DNA of 41,443 nucleotides from Collinsella sp. (GCA_019419555.1 DXZR01000019.1:1-41443); one strand, 5' to 3'. Counted from the first letter of the stretch, positions 33,334-41,161 are shown. The notes: a model not told the origin generated them from the sequence alone. Numbers and translations are program-made.

Positions 33334-34713
33334 CTATGCACCAACGCCGGGATTGTCGATGCTGCGGCCGCGGCGCGATATAAGGCGCGAGACCTCGCCT
33401 AACAACACACCGATCGCCACGCCCACAAGAATCGGCAACTTTGCCATCTCGGCAGGTGAGCTGTTGAGCGGCACAATCGTAGCGACAATCGAAAGCACAA
33501 GTTCCACCACGGGAATCGCGAGCGCTACCGCGAGCACCTTACCCTCAAAGGGCGCACGGAACACGCGCGGGCGATCGTCGTATGCACGCAGACGCCAAAA
33601 CGCTGGGAACATTGGGATATAGCTCATGAGCAAAAAGACGACGTTCATTGAGAAGAAAACCCAAAAGACGTCGGATCCCTCACCCAGCGGGATCTGAAGC
33701 AGCAACACCAGGCTGGCAAAACAGCCGTTAATGAGTGCCGAGCCATTGGGCATGCCGGTCCTCTTGGACACCAGCGCAAAGGGGCGCGGCATGTTGCCGT
33801 GACGTGCGGCATAGCTCGCTACGTTGTTGACGCCAAAGCTCCAGCAGATCATGTTGGCAAAGAGCGTCACCAAAAAGGCCACGCCCACGATCATTGTCAG
33901 CGGGTGGCTGCGCCCCACCATGGCGGCGACCGCGTCCACAATGCCCGAATCGAGCGAAAGCTGTTCGGTGGGAACCGCGGCTCCAATGCCGATGCCGCAG
34001 ATGATGTAGATCGCCGCAATGGCAACGCCGCCGGTGATAACCGCCTTGGGGATATCGCGCGACGGGTTTTTCATCGTGCTGGCAAAGGTCGCGACCACTT
34101 CGAAGCCCATAAAGTTGAACAGGATAATCGATAGATACGTCAACGAGTTGGTGTCGCCCAGATCTGGAATGAAGGTCTTGAGCGACATGTCGTTGGCAAA
34201 GCCGTTATTACAGGCAAACCAGATACCGACGATCCCCACCACGGCGGTAATGAGCACCTTGATGACAGCGCCGCCGTCCATGACCCAATCGGCCTCGGCC
34301 ACCGACTGCATCGCCATGACCGTAACGCCCCACACAAAGGCAAGCTCAATGACAATTCGGAGCCCGAGTGAAAACTCGAAACCCCATACCGCAGTGATGA
34401 CACTGGGGAACATGCAGGCGATACTTGCCACCCACAGCGGAAAATTTACCCAATAGCACCAGGAGCAACGGGCGCCCCAACGGTCGCCCAGGCCCAGGCG
34501 GACCCAATCGTACAGGCCGCCCTCGGAATCAAACGCCGTACCCAGCTCGGCCACCACCAGGCCATAAGGCAGCAAAAACGTGATGATAAGGAAAATCCAC
34601 CAGAAGAACTGCACGTTACCCATGGCAGAAGCCGGAGCTGCCGCCTCGATAGTAAACACGACGCAGATAACCGAAAGGATGACCTCAATCAGGGAAAACT
34701 TCTTACCTGCCAT
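33334..34713 (-). CDS. APC-family amino acid/polyamine antiporter 1 (AguD-like)
   Basis: A 459-aa, 12-helix permease of the amino acid-polyamine-organocation superfamily. It is a paralogue of the 479-aa permease at 36899-38338: both share the opening ICVVF--EAAAPA-A-GN-QFFWWIFLI, LPYG-VVAELGT and the GFEV segment in IIxFNFMGFEV. Its position beside agmatine deiminase suggests agmatine/putrescine exchange, inferred from context. ATG at 34713 is preceded by GGGGGA. A short open frame ending at 34703 overlaps its start by 11 bases, and a terminator-like hairpin (34738-34808) lies in the leader, so expression may be attenuated. Confidence 0.87.
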   Translation of the reverse strand: MAGKKFSLIEVILSVICVVFTIEAAAPASAMGNVQFFWWIFLIITFLLPYGLVVAELGTAFDSEGGLYDWVRLGLGDRWGARCSWCYWVNFPLWVASIACMFPSVITAVWGFEFSLGLRIVIELAFVWGVTVMAMQSVAEADWVMDGGAVIKVLITAVVGIVGIWFACNNGFANDMSLKTFIPDLGDTNSLTYLSIILFNFMGFEVVATFASTMKNPSRDIPKAVITGGVAIAAIYIICGIGIGAAVPTEQLSLDSGIVDAVAAMVGRSHPLTMIVGVAFLVTLFANMICWSFGVNNVASYAARHGNMPRPFALVSKRTGMPNGSALINGCFASLVLLLQIPLGEGSDVFWVFFSMNVVFLLMSYIPMFPAFWRLRAYDDRPRVFRAPFEGKVLAVALAIPVVELVLSIVATIVPLNSSPAEMAKLPILVGVAIGVLLGEVSRLISRRGRSIDNPGVGA

Positions 34714-34885
34714 GGCACGTTCCCCCTACAGCAAAAAGGATGGCATCTGTACCGAAGGCGCAGCCCAAGGTAGGGTTGCAGGCCGCGTCACCGGTACAGG
34801 TGCCATCCCAAAGAGAGGAGAGGATGAAGTTGTTGGACCAACGCTCGCGGAACAGGCGCGTGTAGATGACGATACGCTGGTACAT
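34703..34885 (-). CDS. Candidate 60-aa leader peptide upstream of permease 1
   Basis: An open frame of 60 codons starting MYQRIVIYTRLFRERW, with GGAGTATCT directly before the ATG at 34885, and stopping 8 codon bases inside the permease start region (11-base overlap, so translation could be coupled). The first 30 codons look genuinely coding and include four arginines and two tryptophans; the later part is Cys/Gly-rich and overlies the terminator hairpin. I do not recognise it. Its layout resembles leader peptides controlling attenuation, such as SpeFL before the ornithine/putrescine antiporter operon, but no homology is claimed. Confidence 0.45.
   Translation of the reverse strand: MYQRIVIYTRLFRERWSNNFILSSLWDGTCTGDAACNPTLGCAFGTDAILFAVGGTCHGR
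34733..34808 (-). terminator. Attenuator-like terminator in the permease 1 leader
   Basis: A 17-bp stem, GGATGGCATCTGTACCG (34738-34754) with CGGTACAGGTGCCATCC (34792-34808), containing one wobble pair. On the minus strand it is followed at once by TTTTTGC, making an intrinsic terminator 20 bp before the permease 1 start and overlapping the end of the leader frame. Confidence 0.75.
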
Positions 34886-34896
34886 AGATACTCCGA

Positions 34897-34920
34897 TCAA
34901 AACGGCCGCGTTGACGGCCG
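34897..34920 (-). terminator. Small hairpin upstream of the leader frame
   Basis: CGGCCG-TCAACG-CGGCCG followed on the minus strand by TTTTGAT. It lies just before the ribosome site of the leader frame and could terminate read-through or be part of a larger regulatory fold. Confidence 0.45.
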
Positions 34921-35026
34921 GAAACTTTCGGCAATTGAAGACGCCTCTGACCTGAGAAATTCAAGCGAACAATTGGCCTAACCCGCAAAAAATCCCAGGC
35001 CAGACGCGTACTCAATCAAAGAAAAG

Positions 35027-35058
35027 GGCACTCCGAAGTGCAGGCAACGGAGTGCCCG
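35027..35058 (-). terminator. Terminator upstream of the permease 1 leader
   Basis: GGGCACTCCG/CGGAGTGCCC stem with a 12-nt loop (35027-35036 with 35049-35058); on the minus strand TTTTCTTT follows. It would end transcripts coming from aguA before the permease 1 leader, so permease 1 probably has its own promoter. Confidence 0.8.
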
Positions 35059-35117
35059 TTCCGCGTCACTGCACCAGGTAACCCAAAAAACAACGCAGCA
35101 GACAAAGAGGGAGAAAA

Positions 35118-35245
35118 GCAAATCTGCTCAAACAGAAAACCCAGCCGACCAAGACGTCGAATAAACCGACCATCAATGCCCCGAGATGGTCCGATTCACC
35201 GACCGTCTGATTGATCGGCTGGGTTTCCGAGGTGCGGCAGATTGC
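35118..35245 (-). repeat. Nested hairpin 3' of agmatine deiminase
   Basis: Outer arms GCAAATCTGC (35118-35127) and GCAGATTGC (35237-35245), a 12-bp perfect middle stem AAACCCAGCCGA/TCGGCTGGGTTT (35137-35148 with 35215-35226), and an inner CCATC/GATGG helix. On the minus strand the middle stem is followed by TCTGTTTG, so it may act as a terminator or 3' UTR fold of aguA. No known RNA class recognised. Confidence 0.6.
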
Positions 35246-35325
35246 CCTGAAAGAGGAGGGCATAGACCTTAGGGTCATGCCCGACGATTGAAGGGCAAGG
35301 TGCCGTGCCTCGGGAAGACAGACAA

Positions 35326-36531
35326 TTACGCGGACGGCTCCTGCTGCGTAATGCAGTGGATATTGCCGCCGCCAAAGACGACCTGCTCGGACTGAACGCC
35401 GACGCACTTGTAGACGCCCTCGCCCCAGACCTCGTCATAGATCTTCTGGAGCGTGTCAACGGCCAGCTGGTCGTTCTCGTCGCCGTACTGCGGGACGATA
35501 ACGCCGTGATTGGTGACCAGGTAGTTCATGTAGGAAGCGATCAGCGGCTCGTCGGGGACGCGAGGCTCGGCGTTCTCGTCGGCGTCGATGGTGTCGCAGG
35601 AGGCCTGGTCCATGAACAGCGGGTTCACGGGCATGCAGAGCTTGTAGACCTTCATCTTGCGGCCCTTGGCGTCAACGGCGTTGGAGAGGGTCTCGTAGGC
35701 GGCGTGGCACTGCTCGTAGAACGGATACTCGGGATCGTCGGTCCAGATGCAGGCCATGACGCCCGGGGCGATGAACGTGGCGACGTCGTCGATGTGGCCG
35801 TTGGTCTCCTCGGGGTCGATGCCCTCCTTGACCCAGATGACCTTCTCGACGCCCAGGTAATCCTTGAGGTGCTCGTCCATGTAGGCGCGGAGCTCCTCGC
35901 TCCAGGGCTCGAACTTCTTCTTGAACTTGGGCCAGATGGACTCGGGATCCTCTTCCTCCTCGAGCACCGCAGAGCAGGTGCGGCCCGGGGAGAGCAGGCA
36001 CTGGTCGGTCACGACAAGGGTGCCCTCGCCGTCAACGGTGATGGAGCCGCCCTCGAGGATCATGTCGTCGGGACGATAGCGGCGGCAGCCGGAGAGCTCA
36101 GCCATCTTGAGGGCGATCTGCTCGTCCTTGTCCCACGGGAAGTACAGGCCGTCGACGAGGCCGCCGTAGGCGTTGAAGTGCCAGTGGTTGGCGCGCTTCT
36201 CGCCCTTGCCGTTGATGACGTAGGTGGCGGCGGTGTCGCGGAACCAAGCGTCGTCGGTGGTCATCTCGATGACGGTGACGTTCTCGTCCTCTTCGAAGAC
36301 GGCCTTGCAGTTGGCGTAGTCGGCCTGGTTGGCGCACATGGTGACCGGGGTGAACTCGGCGATGGCGCGAGCGATGGCGGCATACTGCTTCTGAGCCGGC
36401 TTGGCGCCGTGGGCCCAGGTGTCGGTGCGGTGGGGCCAGCCCATCCACACGCGATCCTGCGGGGCAAACTCAGCAGGCATAAAGAAGCCGTCGGCCTTGG
36501 GGGTGGACTCGGACTCGGTGATCGTACGCAT
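35326..36531 (-). CDS. aguA: Agmatine deiminase
   Basis: Hydrolyses agmatine to N-carbamoylputrescine and ammonia; cytosolic, guanidino-modifying superfamily. The 401-aa protein shows WMGWPHRTDTW near the N-terminus, DDAWFRD (93-99), LEGGS (159-163), the catalytic histidine in NGHIDD (His246) and the nucleophile Cys393 in GGGNIHCITQQ at the very end. It is longer than the usual 370 residues because of an acidic insertion around residues 183-222 containing EEEEDPES. ATG at 36531 has GGAGGAAA at good spacing; longer frames run into structured leader DNA. It lies between two AguD-like permease genes in a putrescine carbamoyltransferase-containing cluster, which fixes its pathway. Confidence 0.95.
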   Translation of the reverse strand: MRTITESESTPKADGFFMPAEFAPQDRVWMGWPHRTDTWAHGAKPAQKQYAAIARAIAEFTPVTMCANQADYANCKAVFEEDENVTVIEMTTDDAWFRDTAATYVINGKGEKRANHWHFNAYGGLVDGLYFPWDKDEQIALKMAELSGCRRYRPDDMILEGGSITVDGEGTLVVTDQCLLSPGRTCSAVLEEEEDPESIWPKFKKKFEPWSEELRAYMDEHLKDYLGVEKVIWVKEGIDPEETNGHIDDVATFIAPGVMACIWTDDPEYPFYEQCHAAYETLSNAVDAKGRKMKVYKLCMPVNPLFMDQASCDTIDADENAEPRVPDEPLIASYMNYLVTNHGVIVPQYGDENDQLAVDTLQKIYDEVWGEGVYKCVGVQSEQVVFGGGNIHCITQQEPSA

Positions 36532-36898
36532 AAGATTTCCTCCAAATCGAACGATCGCTTGCTGCGGGCGGGTTACCCGCAGCCTAAAACCAAGAGATGG
36601 TAGGCGCCCGTTCCCCGGCAAAGGTCGGGGCGCCCGGCGCCGGTTTTCACGGAGTCGCACCGGCAAGCGACGACGTAACCAAGTGCGCGGAGACAAAACG
36701 CACGAAGGATACGGAAGAGAGATTGGGGTGGGCGGTGGTTACCGGAGCTATCGCTCACACCCACCCCGGGGAATGGTTAGCAAACCTGTCGCTTGGGCAC
36801 GTCTCCGAAGAGGCTAGAGTGCCCGGAGTCGGGAGCGACAAGCCCGACGAAGCGCACGTTGGTACGCGAGGAGGGTTGGAGCCCCAGAACCGGGTGCT
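36532..36898. other. Structured leader between permease 2 and aguA
   Basis: About 367 bp with no gene but several hairpins: GCTGCGGG/CCCGCAGC (36561-36583) close to the aguA start, a strong GC-rich fold around 36602-36640 (GGCGCCCG--CCCCG with CGGGG-GCGCC), CCGGT/ACCGG flanking 36640-36664, and GGGGTGGG/CCCACCCC around 36726-36775 that may terminate permease 2. It may be a regulatory 5' UTR for aguA; no known riboswitch class fits. Confidence 0.5.
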
Positions 36899-38338
36899 CT
36901 AGTTCTCCTCGGCCTCGGCGGCCTCCTCAGCGAGACGCTGAGCTGCCAGCTCGGGAGTGAGGCCCTTGTACTCGGTCTCGCGGCCCTTGGCGCTGACGAC
37001 GCGGACAACCTCGCCGATGAGCAGAAGCACGATGAAGATAACGATCATCGGGAGCTTGTCGCCAATTTCAGCGGCAGAGAGCGGCACCAGCGTTGCAACG
37101 ATGGCCAGGATCAGCTCGATGCAAGGGATGGCCAGCATGACCTTCATCATGGCGCCCTTAAACGGGAACGTGAAGATACGCTCGCGGTTGGGGTCGTTCT
37201 TGCGAAGGTTGAGGAACGCCGGGAACATCGGGATGTAGGTCAGCAGCAGGAAGACGACGGAGGTGCCGAAGAGCATCCAGAAGACACCGTTGGAGATGGC
37301 GTCGATGGGTACGAGCTGCAGGCACAGCACCAGGGAGGCAACGATGGCGTTGACCAGGTTGGCGCCGTTGGGCATGTCGTCATCCGAGATCATCGAGGCG
37401 AAGACCTTGGGCATGTTGCCGTGCTCGGCAGCGTAGCGGGCGACGGAGTTGACGCCGAAGGACCAGGCGGCCATGTTGGCGAACAGGGTGATCAGGAAGG
37501 CGATGCAGATGACCTTGAAGATCATGGAGTCGCCCACCATGGTCTGGACTGCGACAATCATGCCATAGTCGGGGTCGATGGAATCGGCCGGCACAGCAGC
37601 ACCGATGCCAAAGCCAGCGAACAGGTAGATCACGGCGATGGACAGGCCACCGACGATGATAGCCTTGGGGATATCGCGAGCGGGATCGGCCATGTCGTCG
37701 GTCATGGTGCAGATGACCTCGAAGCCCATGAAGTTAAAGATGATGATCGACAGGTAGCCGAGAGCGTTGGTGTTGGTGAGCTCGGGCAGGAAGGTGGCAG
37801 CGGACATGTCGTTCGCAAAACCGTTCTCCATGGCATACCAAATGCCCAAAGCGCCAACGATAACGGCGACGGCGACCTTGATGATGGCGCCACCGTTAAG
37901 GACCCACTCGGAGTCGGCCGCCTTGGAGCGGCCCATGAGGTAGACGATCCACACAAAGGCAAGATCGATACCCATCTTGGCGATCAAGTTGAACTCGACG
38001 CCAAAGACCATGCCCAAAATGTCGGGGAACATGGTAGCCAGCGAGGCGATCCACAGCGGGTAGTTGACCCAGTAGTAGTACGAGATGCGGGCGCCCCATT
38101 TGTCGCCCAGGCCATCGCGTACCCAGTCGTAAATGCCGCCCTCGCCGTCATAGGTGGTACCGAGCTCGGCGACAACCATGCCGTAGGGAAGCAGGAAGGT
38201 CAGGATCAGGAAGATCCACCAGAAGAACTGCTGGTTGCCAATGGCAGCAGCAGGAGCGGCGGCCTCGCAAACGAAGACGACGCAGATGATGGTCGAAATG
38301 ACAGTCAAGAAGGAAAGCTTTTTCTTTCCGTCGCTCAT
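36899..38338 (-). CDS. APC-family amino acid/polyamine antiporter 2 (AguD-like)
   Basis: A 479-aa, 12-helix permease, paralogous to the one at 33334-34713 over its whole length and slightly longer by a charged C-terminal tail (AAQRLAEEAAEAEEN). By context, between putrescine carbamoyltransferase and agmatine deiminase, it is the best candidate for the agmatine/putrescine exchanger of the pathway. Features: EAAAPAAAIGNQQFFWW near the N-terminus, WSFGVNSVARYAAEHGNMP in the middle. ATG at 38338 has AAGGAG at 6 bp. It follows the carbamoyltransferase gene by 133 bp containing two hairpins. Confidence 0.89.
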   Translation of the reverse strand: MSDGKKKLSFLTVISTIICVVFVCEAAAPAAAIGNQQFFWWIFLILTFLLPYGMVVAELGTTYDGEGGIYDWVRDGLGDKWGARISYYYWVNYPLWIASLATMFPDILGMVFGVEFNLIAKMGIDLAFVWIVYLMGRSKAADSEWVLNGGAIIKVAVAVIVGALGIWYAMENGFANDMSAATFLPELTNTNALGYLSIIIFNFMGFEVICTMTDDMADPARDIPKAIIVGGLSIAVIYLFAGFGIGAAVPADSIDPDYGMIVAVQTMVGDSMIFKVICIAFLITLFANMAAWSFGVNSVARYAAEHGNMPKVFASMISDDDMPNGANLVNAIVASLVLCLQLVPIDAISNGVFWMLFGTSVVFLLLTYIPMFPAFLNLRKNDPNRERIFTFPFKGAMMKVMLAIPCIELILAIVATLVPLSAAEIGDKLPMIVIFIVLLLIGEVVRVVSAKGRETEYKGLTPELAAQRLAEEAAEAEEN

Positions 38339-38364
38339 GATGAGCTCCTTCGCTCAGTCTTGGA

Positions 38365-38406
38365 CAGATCCGAGGCCCTAAGGTATTAAGGCAATTGCTT
38401 GGGCCT
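38365..38406 (-). terminator. Hairpin between aguB and permease 2
   Basis: GAGGCCC and GGGCCTC arms (about 38372-38378 and 38400-38406) enclose a 21-nt loop with CAATTG. It lies in the 133-bp gap and may modulate read-through from aguB; T-run is absent. Confidence 0.4.
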
Positions 38407-38471
38407 CGGTGAGCGGGCGACAGGAGACGAGCATCCGCCGCCCGCAAACGTGCTTTTAGAAGCCTTGAGGC

Positions 38472-39545
38472 TTAGAGCTGCTCGAGAGCCTCGAGAGCGG
38501 CGTGGAGCTCAGCCTTGGCGGAGTACTCGACACCCTCGTCGTTGAGCGGGGTGCGCTTGCCCAGGGCGGCAAGGAGAGCACGGATGGAGTGCTTGCGGTT
38601 CTCGGCCTCGACCCAGCACAGGGAGCGCTCGGGATCGTCCATGACCTCGTCGACGACCTCCTCGTTGCGGGTGGCCGGCAGGCAGTGCATGAACTTGGAG
38701 TTGGGGCCGGCGAAGTTCATCATGTCCATGGTGACCTGATACTTGGGATAGAACACGTCCATGTAGTTCTCGCCCGAGACCTCCTCGTCGTACAGGCCAT
38801 ACCACACGTCGGTGTAGATGAAGTCGGCGCCCTTGATGCACTCGATGTCGTCGGAGATGACGACAGAGCCGCCGGAGACCTTGCAGTTCTCCTCGGCGAT
38901 GGCCATCATCTGCTTGCCGAACTCGGCGCGCTCCTCGACGGTGCCAACGTGCAGGCCGCCGTCGGGGATCTGGTGGCCCTTAGGTCCAAACTGGACAAAC
39001 TTCATGCCGACCTTGGAAGCGATGAACATGAGGGAGACGCAGACCTGGGTGGCGTCGCCGATGAAGGCCAGGGTGCAGTCCTCGATCTTCTTGCCCTCGG
39101 GGAGGTTCTCGAGCATGGTCATGAGGTCGCCCATCTCCTGCGTGGGATGGTTGAACTCGGACATGCCGTTGATGACGGGCACAGCGGAGCCCTCGGCGAG
39201 GCCGACGACGTCCTTGTGACGGTCAACGCGAGCCATCATGATGTCGAGCAGCGAGCCCATAACGCGAGCGGTGTCGCCCAGGGACTCGTGACCGCCGAGC
39301 TGGATGGTGCCAGGGCCATAGAACTGAGCATGGCCGCCGAGGTCGGTCATAGCGGTTTCGAAGGAAAGACGGGTGCGGGTGGAGACCTGCTGGAAAATCA
39401 TGCCAAGGCTCTTGTTGCGGAGCAGGTGCGGATAATAACCGTCAACCTTGATGGCCTTCTTCATTGCCAGGCCAAGATCCTCGATAGTCAGGATCTGCTC
39501 TTTGGTGAAGTCGTTGGTGTCGATGAAATCCTTAGGCAGTGCCAT
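38472..39545 (-). CDS. aguB: Putrescine carbamoyltransferase
   Basis: Phosphorolyses N-carbamoylputrescine to putrescine and carbamoyl phosphate. The 357-aa protein belongs to the aspartate/ornithine carbamoyltransferase family: carbamoyl-phosphate loop STRTR (55-59), HPTQ (133-136), and HCLP (287-290). YGPGTIQLGGHESLGDTARV and DVWYGLYD (246-253) are in the style of putrescine rather than ornithine enzymes, and the C-terminal helix extension (after about residue 330) also fits. Ornithine carbamoyltransferase is the alternative, made unlikely by the adjacent agmatine deiminase. ATG at 39545 has AAAGGAAA at 6 bp; longer in-frame starts lack a site. First gene of the leftward cluster, divergent from the LuxR-type regulator. 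Confidence 0.93.
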   Translation of the reverse strand: MALPKDFIDTNDFTKEQILTIEDLGLAMKKAIKVDGYYPHLLRNKSLGMIFQQVSTRTRLSFETAMTDLGGHAQFYGPGTIQLGGHESLGDTARVMGSLLDIMMARVDRHKDVVGLAEGSAVPVINGMSEFNHPTQEMGDLMTMLENLPEGKKIEDCTLAFIGDATQVCVSLMFIASKVGMKFVQFGPKGHQIPDGGLHVGTVEERAEFGKQMMAIAEENCKVSGGSVVISDDIECIKGADFIYTDVWYGLYDEEVSGENYMDVFYPKYQVTMDMMNFAGPNSKFMHCLPATRNEEVVDEVMDDPERSLCWVEAENRKHSIRALLAALGKRTPLNDEGVEYSAKAELHAALEALEQL

Positions 39546-39874
39546 GTCGATTTCCTTTCCGCCGGTCTTGCCGACTATTACTATGAGACGCTCGAACATC
39601 ACGCCTCGTGTTGACAAGACCATCATTCACCCGTCTGTAATTTTTACCTAGTTTATTCGGGATTAAAGACCGTTCACGGAGTTACACCCCCTCTAAACCA
39701 ATATAAACCCGCAGGTAGCCAGCTTGCAGGGGGTTTACCATCTAGAACCGCGAACGGTATACGGCTATGATGTAACTCGGCGCCTAATCCGCAATGGAAC
39801 GAAGGGTTGAGACGTCTATATCCCACAAGATATACAGGACTCGGCCAAAGATAAATGAGATGGGACGGTGGCAG
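39546..39874. promoter_or_regulatory. Divergent control region of the agmatine cluster
   Basis: About 330 bp between aguB and the regulator gene. It contains two inverted pairs: ACCGTTCACGG (39669-39679) with CCGCGAACGGT (39748-39758), one mismatch, and GAGTTACA (39679-39686) with TGTAACTC (39771-39778). They may be sites for the LuxR-type regulator. No -35/-10 pair can be fixed with confidence. Confidence 0.5.
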
Positions 39875-40840
39875 ATGAACACCCTGATGTTCTTCTATAC
39901 CCTAGCGATACTCGTGATCTGCATTGTGACGGCAGTGCTTTCGCTTGCCGCCTATGCCTCGTCTCGTCGACGGATCTTTATCTATGGCTGTGGCGTATTT
40001 ATCTGCTATGCCATCGAGATGACCGAGATTTTCTTTTTTGAATACACGCTGCAAAACCAGAGTTTTCCGGCCAGCGACTATTACTCAATTACCATGCCTG
40101 TGTTGCGGACCCTTGTGGCGACCGCTTCACAGGCTTTTATTTGGGCCATCGCCATGGACTTACTCGATAAGCATTCTAAAAAGCAGTTCGCTATCCCCGT
40201 CTTAACGTTTTTGCTGTGCGAGTCGCTGATTATCGTCGCTATCCCCTACGGCCCCATGCATCAATGGCTCTACTACACGATGCGTCAGGTATTCCTTGTA
40301 TTTGTGGGGCTCTATATCTTTTGGACGGCGCATAAAAGCACGCAGGTCAAGCTTAAGGCGCGCGTCAACAATCAACGAAAGCACCTCATTATCGGCGCCA
40401 TTCTGGTCGGGTGCATCGTTGCCGAGGATTTCTACAACATCCTTGTTGTTCCCATGAGCCTGGCACCCTCTTGGCTGCAGCTGTACCTGTCCGAGCGCAA
40501 CTTTAGCGAGAACGTCTTTGCGTGCTACTTTGCAATTCTGCTGATCATCTATGCCTATCACGTGCTTTCGATTCGCATGCAGGAGGCACCCGAGGAAAAG
40601 AACGTCAGCGATCTTGATCGACACATCGAAGAGCAGATGCCCTTCTATCGCAACGCCTACAAGCTCTCCAACCGCGAGACCGAAGTCATGCGCCTGGTTG
40701 TGTTGGGCAAATCGAACCAAGAGATCGCTGACGAGCTATTCCTTGCCGTGGGCACCGTCAAGACCCACATCCACAACATCCTGGTCAAAACCGAACAGCA
40801 AAACCGCACGACGCTCATCCTCCACTTTTGGAAGCGATAA
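39875..40840 (+). CDS. Membrane-bound LuxR-type regulator (AguR-like)
   Basis: A 321-aa one-component regulator with about seven N-terminal membrane helices (residues 1-240) and a C-terminal LuxR/GerE helix-turn-helix from about residue 263 (LSNRETEVMRLVVLGKSNQE, IADELFLAVGTVKTHIHNIL). The agmatine operons of lactic acid bacteria are controlled by AguR, a membrane LuxR-type sensor, and this gene's divergent position beside aguB fits that role; similar regulators are also abundant for other purposes in Coriobacteriia. The start is uncertain: ATG at 39875 is used, while ATG at 39860 and a longer frame from 39794 exist without better ribosome sites. A strong terminator follows. Confidence 0.86.
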   Translation: MNTLMFFYTLAILVICIVTAVLSLAAYASSRRRIFIYGCGVFICYAIEMTEIFFFEYTLQNQSFPASDYYSITMPVLRTLVATASQAFIWAIAMDLLDKHSKKQFAIPVLTFLLCESLIIVAIPYGPMHQWLYYTMRQVFLVFVGLYIFWTAHKSTQVKLKARVNNQRKHLIIGAILVGCIVAEDFYNILVVPMSLAPSWLQLYLSERNFSENVFACYFAILLIIYAYHVLSIRMQEAPEEKNVSDLDRHIEEQMPFYRNAYKLSNRETEVMRLVVLGKSNQEIADELFLAVGTVKTHIHNILVKTEQQNRTTLILHFWKR

Positions 40841-40935
40841 CCTGCCAAAAAGGGACAGGTTTATTTTGGCAGGTTTTATCTGGGTAAACGCCAAAAACCG
40901 CCGCGAGGGAGCTACTTTCCCTCGCGGCGGTTTTC
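40841..40935 (+). repeat. Dispersed intergenic repeat, copy 4, acting as terminator
   Basis: It begins 1 bp after the stop of the LuxR-type gene. First part: CCTGCCAAAA/TTTTGGCAGG hairpin (40841-40850 with 40864-40873), then ATCTGGGTAAACGCC, then a 15-bp perfect stem (40896-40910 with 40918-40932) followed by TTTTC. About 52 bases are identical to 29998-30051 on the opposite strand. The last hairpin is a strong intrinsic terminator. Confidence 0.88.
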
Positions 40936-40952
40936 TAGCTCACGCTTTCTTT

Positions 40953-41091
40953 CGTCTCAATCTGTAACATATGGAGACCAAATCGCCGTCTTACTGTTAC
41001 AGATCGAGACGAGTTACAGAACGCGCGTCGAATAATCTCAATCTGTAACAGGTAGAAGCGTTTTTGCCAGTCAGATGTTACAGATTGAGAT
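40953..41091. repeat. Two tandem hairpins with shared TCTCAATCTGTAACA arms
   Basis: Hairpin one: CGTCTCAATCTGTAACA (40953-40969) with TGTTACAGATCGAGACG (40995-41011), one mismatch. Hairpin two: ATCTCAATCTGTAACA (41035-41050) with TGTTACAGATTGAGAT (41076-41091), perfect. The loops (25 nt each) differ. A half arm GAGTTACAG lies between them. Function unknown. Confidence 0.75.
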
Positions 41092-41161
41092 AAACGAAGG
41101 AGCGGTAGCGTTAAACAAGTCCGCCACAAAGTTATTCGGAGAGATCCGATCCTAGAGTTGT

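Noticed and set aside
34714..35026. T-box riboswitch in the permease 1 leader
   Set aside because: GGGATGGCACC looks a little like the T-box antiterminator sequence, but the specifier region and other conserved blocks are not seen.
36649..36664. FMN or cobalamin riboswitch
   Set aside because: Only a GGTGCGACTCC fragment matches; the other conserved blocks of both classes are absent and the downstream gene is unrelated to those cofactors.
38472..39545. Ornithine carbamoyltransferase
   Set aside because: The YGPGTIQLGG and DVWYGLYD segments, the C-terminal extension and the adjacent agmatine deiminase favour putrescine carbamoyltransferase.
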